6,089 bases of DNA from Streptosporangiaceae bacterium (GTDB taxonomy: Bacteria > Actinomycetota > Actinomycetes > Streptosporangiales > Streptosporangiaceae), in assembly GCA_030040815.1 (NCBI GenBank), contig JASHSZ010000416.1, forward strand, positions 1-6,089, read 5' to 3'. Under the pieces are notes generated by a model. The model was given only the letters and a program-made list of their open reading frames with translations. It had not been told where the DNA came from and did no database searches. Shown here one piece after another: positions 3,966-6,089 of this stretch. The stretch's first letter is position 1. Every line of letters starts with the position of its first letter. The translations under genes were made by a program, and so were the position numbers.

Positions 3966-6089
3966 TCAGGCGGTTACCTTGTCCACCGGAGTCTGCTCCG
4001 CCGCACCGCCCGCCGTGAGGCTGCTAGCGCGTCGCTTGGACACGACAATGGCGCCGACGACGATCGCCACGGCCACAAGCGCCACTGCCGTCCGCAGCCC
4101 GAGGTTGTGGCTGTAGCGCACCACACTGGTGGCGACGAGCAGCGACACCAGGTTCATCACCTTGATCAGCGGGTTGATGGCCGGGCCCGCGGTGTCCTTG
4201 AACGGGTCGCCGACCGTGTCGCCGATCACCGTCGCGGCGTGCGCTTCCGACCCCTTGCCGCCGTGATGGCCATCCTCGACCAGCTTCTTGGCGTTGTCCC
4301 AGGCGCCGCCGGAGTTCGCCAGGAACACGGCCATCAGCACGCCGACCGCGATGGCGCCGGCCAGGTAGGAGCCGAGCGGGCCGTACCCGAACGCGAAGCC
4401 GACGGCGATCGGCGTGAGCACGGCGAGCAGGCCGGGAGTCGCAAGTTCCCGCAGCGAGTCCCTGGTGCAGATGTCGACGACCCGGCCGTACTCCGGCTTC
4501 TCGGTGTAGTCCATGATGCCGGGGTGGGTGCGGAACTGGTCCCGCACCTCCAGCACCACCCGTCCGGCCGCCCGCCCGACCGCCCTGATCAGCAGGCTGG
4601 CGAACATGAACACCACCGCGGCGCCGACCACGAGCCCGACCAGGTCGTTCGGGTGGTCGATGGACAGGGTGAAGGTGCCGGCGGCCTTGCCGAGCGCCTG
4701 CTCGACCTGGGTGCGGAACGCGCCGAACAGCGCCGTGGCCGCCAGCACCGCGGTCGCGATCGCGATGCCCTTGGTGATGGCCTTGGTGGTGTTGCCGACC
4801 GCGTCCAGATGCGTCAGCACCCGCGCAGGCTCCCCCTCGAACTCGCCGGACATCTCCGCGATGCCCTGGGCGTTGTCGGTCACCGGCCCGAAAGAGTCCA
4901 TTGAGACGATGACGCCGACTGTGGTCAGCAGGCCGGTGCCGGCCAGCGCGACGGCGAACAGCGCGATCGTGGGGTTGCCGGTGCCGAGCAGGAACGCCAG
5001 GTACACCGCGCCGCCGATGAGCAGGGCCGCGTAGACCGCGGACTCCATGCCGGTCGCCACGCCGGACAGGATGACCGTGGCCGCCCCGGTCTCCGAGGCG
5101 TCGCCGATGTCCCTGACGGGCTTTCGGTTGGTCTCGGTGAAGTACCCGGTCAGCAGCTGGATCGCGCTGGCCAGCACGAGGCCGATCAGCACCGCGAGGA
5201 TGGCCAGCACGCGCGGATCGCCGCTGTGGCTCAAGATCGAGCCGGTGACGCCCTTAAGCTCGCTGAACTTGCCCGGCAGATAGATAAACGCGGCGCCGAT
5301 GACCAGCACCATCGAGATGACCGCGGAGATGAAGAACCCGCGGTTGATCGCCGACATGCCGCTCCGGTCGCCCTGCCGCGGCCGGACGGCGAAGATGCCG
5401 ATGACCGCGGTGATCACGCCGATCATAGGAACGATCAGCGGGAACACCAGGCCGGCGTCGCCGAAGGCGACCTTGCCGAGGATGAGGGAGGCAACGAGCA
5501 TCACCGAGTAGGACTCGAACAGGTCGGCAGCCATACCGGCGCAGTCGCCCACGTTGTCGCCCACGTTGTCGGCAATCGTGGCGGCGTTGCGCGGGTCATC
5601 CTCGGGAATGCCTTTCTCGACCTTGCCCACCAGGTCGGCGCCGACGTCAGCGGCCTTGGTGTAGATTCCGCCGCCGACCCGCATGAACATAGCGAGCAGC
5701 GCCGCGCCAAAGCCGAAGCCCTCGAGCACGTCCGGCGCGTTCCCCTTATAGATGAGGACGACAAGCGCAGCGCCAAACAACCCGAGGCCGACGGTGAACA
5801 TTCCGGCCACGCCGCCGGTGCGGAACGCGATCCGCATGGCCGAGCGCTCGCCGGACTCCTTGGCGGCGGCCGCCACCCGGACGTTCCCGCGCACCGTCAG
5901 GGACATGCCATTGAAGCCGGTCAACGCCGAGAAGAGCGCCCCGACCAGGAAGAATACCGATCTACCCCAGCGGATCCCTGCGGTATCCGCAGGGAGCACC
6001 AACAGCACGAAGAAGATCACTACAACAAAGGCGCCCAGGGTCCGGAACTGGCGGCTGAGATAAGCCCTCGCGCCTTCCTGAACCGCGGT
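3966..6089 (-). CDS. hppA: Membrane-bound H+-translocating pyrophosphatase, N-terminus cut by window edge
   Basis: HppA hydrolyses cytoplasmic pyrophosphate and uses the energy to pump ions across the membrane. The frame stays open to base 6089, giving 707 visible residues; the family usually has about 700-800, so some N-terminal residues are missing. The GTG at 6018-6020 is not the start: the upstream codons read AVQEGARAYLSRQFRTL, a conserved family segment. Numbering from the edge, motifs are GGGIYTKAADVGADLVGKVE (139-158) with the substrate/Mg site, DNVGDNVGD (174-182), GNTTKAITKG (432-441), DNAKKLVEDG (598-607) and GDTVGDPFKDTAGPAINPLIK (623-643). Many hydrophobic membrane segments separate them. 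Lys436 and Thr439 in GNTTKAITKG are the signature of K+-independent H+-pumps; K+-dependent enzymes have Ala and usually Gly there. The tail SKRRASSLTAGGAAEQTPVDKVTA is hydrophilic. The gene ends 82 bases before the SixA-like gene, with a hairpin between them. Confidence 0.97.
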   Translation of the reverse strand, partial: TAVQEGARAYLSRQFRTLGAFVVVIFFVLLVLPADTAGIRWGRSVFFLVGALFSALTGFNGMSLTVRGNVRVAAAAKESGERSAMRIAFRTGGVAGMFTVGLGLFGAALVVLIYKGNAPDVLEGFGFGAALLAMFMRVGGGIYTKAADVGADLVGKVEKGIPEDDPRNAATIADNVGDNVGDCAGMAADLFESYSVMLVASLILGKVAFGDAGLVFPLIVPMIGVITAVIGIFAVRPRQGDRSGMSAINRGFFISAVISMVLVIGAAFIYLPGKFSELKGVTGSILSHSGDPRVLAILAVLIGLVLASAIQLLTGYFTETNRKPVRDIGDASETGAATVILSGVATGMESAVYAALLIGGAVYLAFLLGTGNPTIALFAVALAGTGLLTTVGVIVSMDSFGPVTDNAQGIAEMSGEFEGEPARVLTHLDAVGNTTKAITKGIAIATAVLAATALFGAFRTQVEQALGKAAGTFTLSIDHPNDLVGLVVGAAVVFMFASLLIRAVGRAAGRVVLEVRDQFRTHPGIMDYTEKPEYGRVVDICTRDSLRELATPGLLAVLTPIAVGFAFGYGPLGSYLAGAIAVGVLMAVFLANSGGAWDNAKKLVEDGHHGGKGSEAHAATVIGDTVGDPFKDTAGPAINPLIKVMNLVSLLVATSVVRYSHNLGLRTAVALVAVAIVVGAIVVSKRRASSLTAGGAAEQTPVDKVTA

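Noticed and set aside
3660..4904. 414-residue plus-strand open frame opposite the sixA-like gene and hppA
   Set aside because: It crosses two real minus-strand genes and the hairpin gap, is full of His, Gln, Arg and Asp repeats, and has no motif. It is an antisense shadow.
6018..6020. GTG at 6018-6020 as the hppA start
   Set aside because: The codons upstream to the window edge encode the conserved AVQEGA..YL.RQFRTL stretch, so the gene continues beyond 6089.
1..6089. Search for CRISPR repeats, tRNA or rRNA genes, transposases, integrases, toxin-antitoxin or phage-defence genes
   Set aside because: None seen by eye on either strand. Nearly all the DNA is accounted for by six ordinary coding regions with no gap longer than 100 bases.

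Overview
The window is very GC-rich, with strong G/C preference at third codon positions, tightly packed genes and ATGA start/stop coupling. The SerB resembles the tandem-ACT phosphoserine phosphatase of mycobacteria (SerB2 type, same 409-residue length), and the window also carries a long membrane pyrophosphatase. Together these point to a high-GC Actinomycetota chromosome. The genus cannot be set from this sequence alone; an hppA gene fits Streptomyces/Frankia/Streptosporangiales-like lineages better than Mycobacterium.

Layout from left to right. (a) Positions 3-158 hold the last 51 codons of an unidentified plus-strand gene. (b) A 71-base gap carries a possible promoter whose -10 lies just upstream of the next ATG. 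(c) A two-gene plus-strand unit follows: a classical SDR oxidoreductase (230-982) overlapping by four bases with a divergent QueA-family protein (979-2088). (d) After a 63-base gap comes serB (2152-3381), the last step of serine biosynthesis. (e) On the minus strand, a SixA-type histidine phosphatase (3383-3883) ends one base from the serB stop. (f) An 82-base gap contains a perfect 13-bp inverted repeat, probably the hppA terminator, plus a 16-nt alternating purine-pyrimidine run. (g) hppA, a membrane H+-translocating pyrophosphatase of the K+-independent type, runs from 3966 off the right edge, so its N-terminus is missing.

Most of the content is metabolic housekeeping: serine synthesis, pyrophosphate hydrolysis coupled to proton pumping, and a small phosphohistidine phosphatase. 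I see no transposase, integrase, CRISPR, tRNA, rRNA, toxin-antitoxin or phage-defence gene. The least understood part is the SDR/QueA-like pair: the QueA homologue has diverged in several family motifs, is translationally coupled to an oxidoreductase, and has no queuosine-pathway gene beside it within this window. A new activity there is possible but is inference. I found no convincing evidence for an exotic new system.
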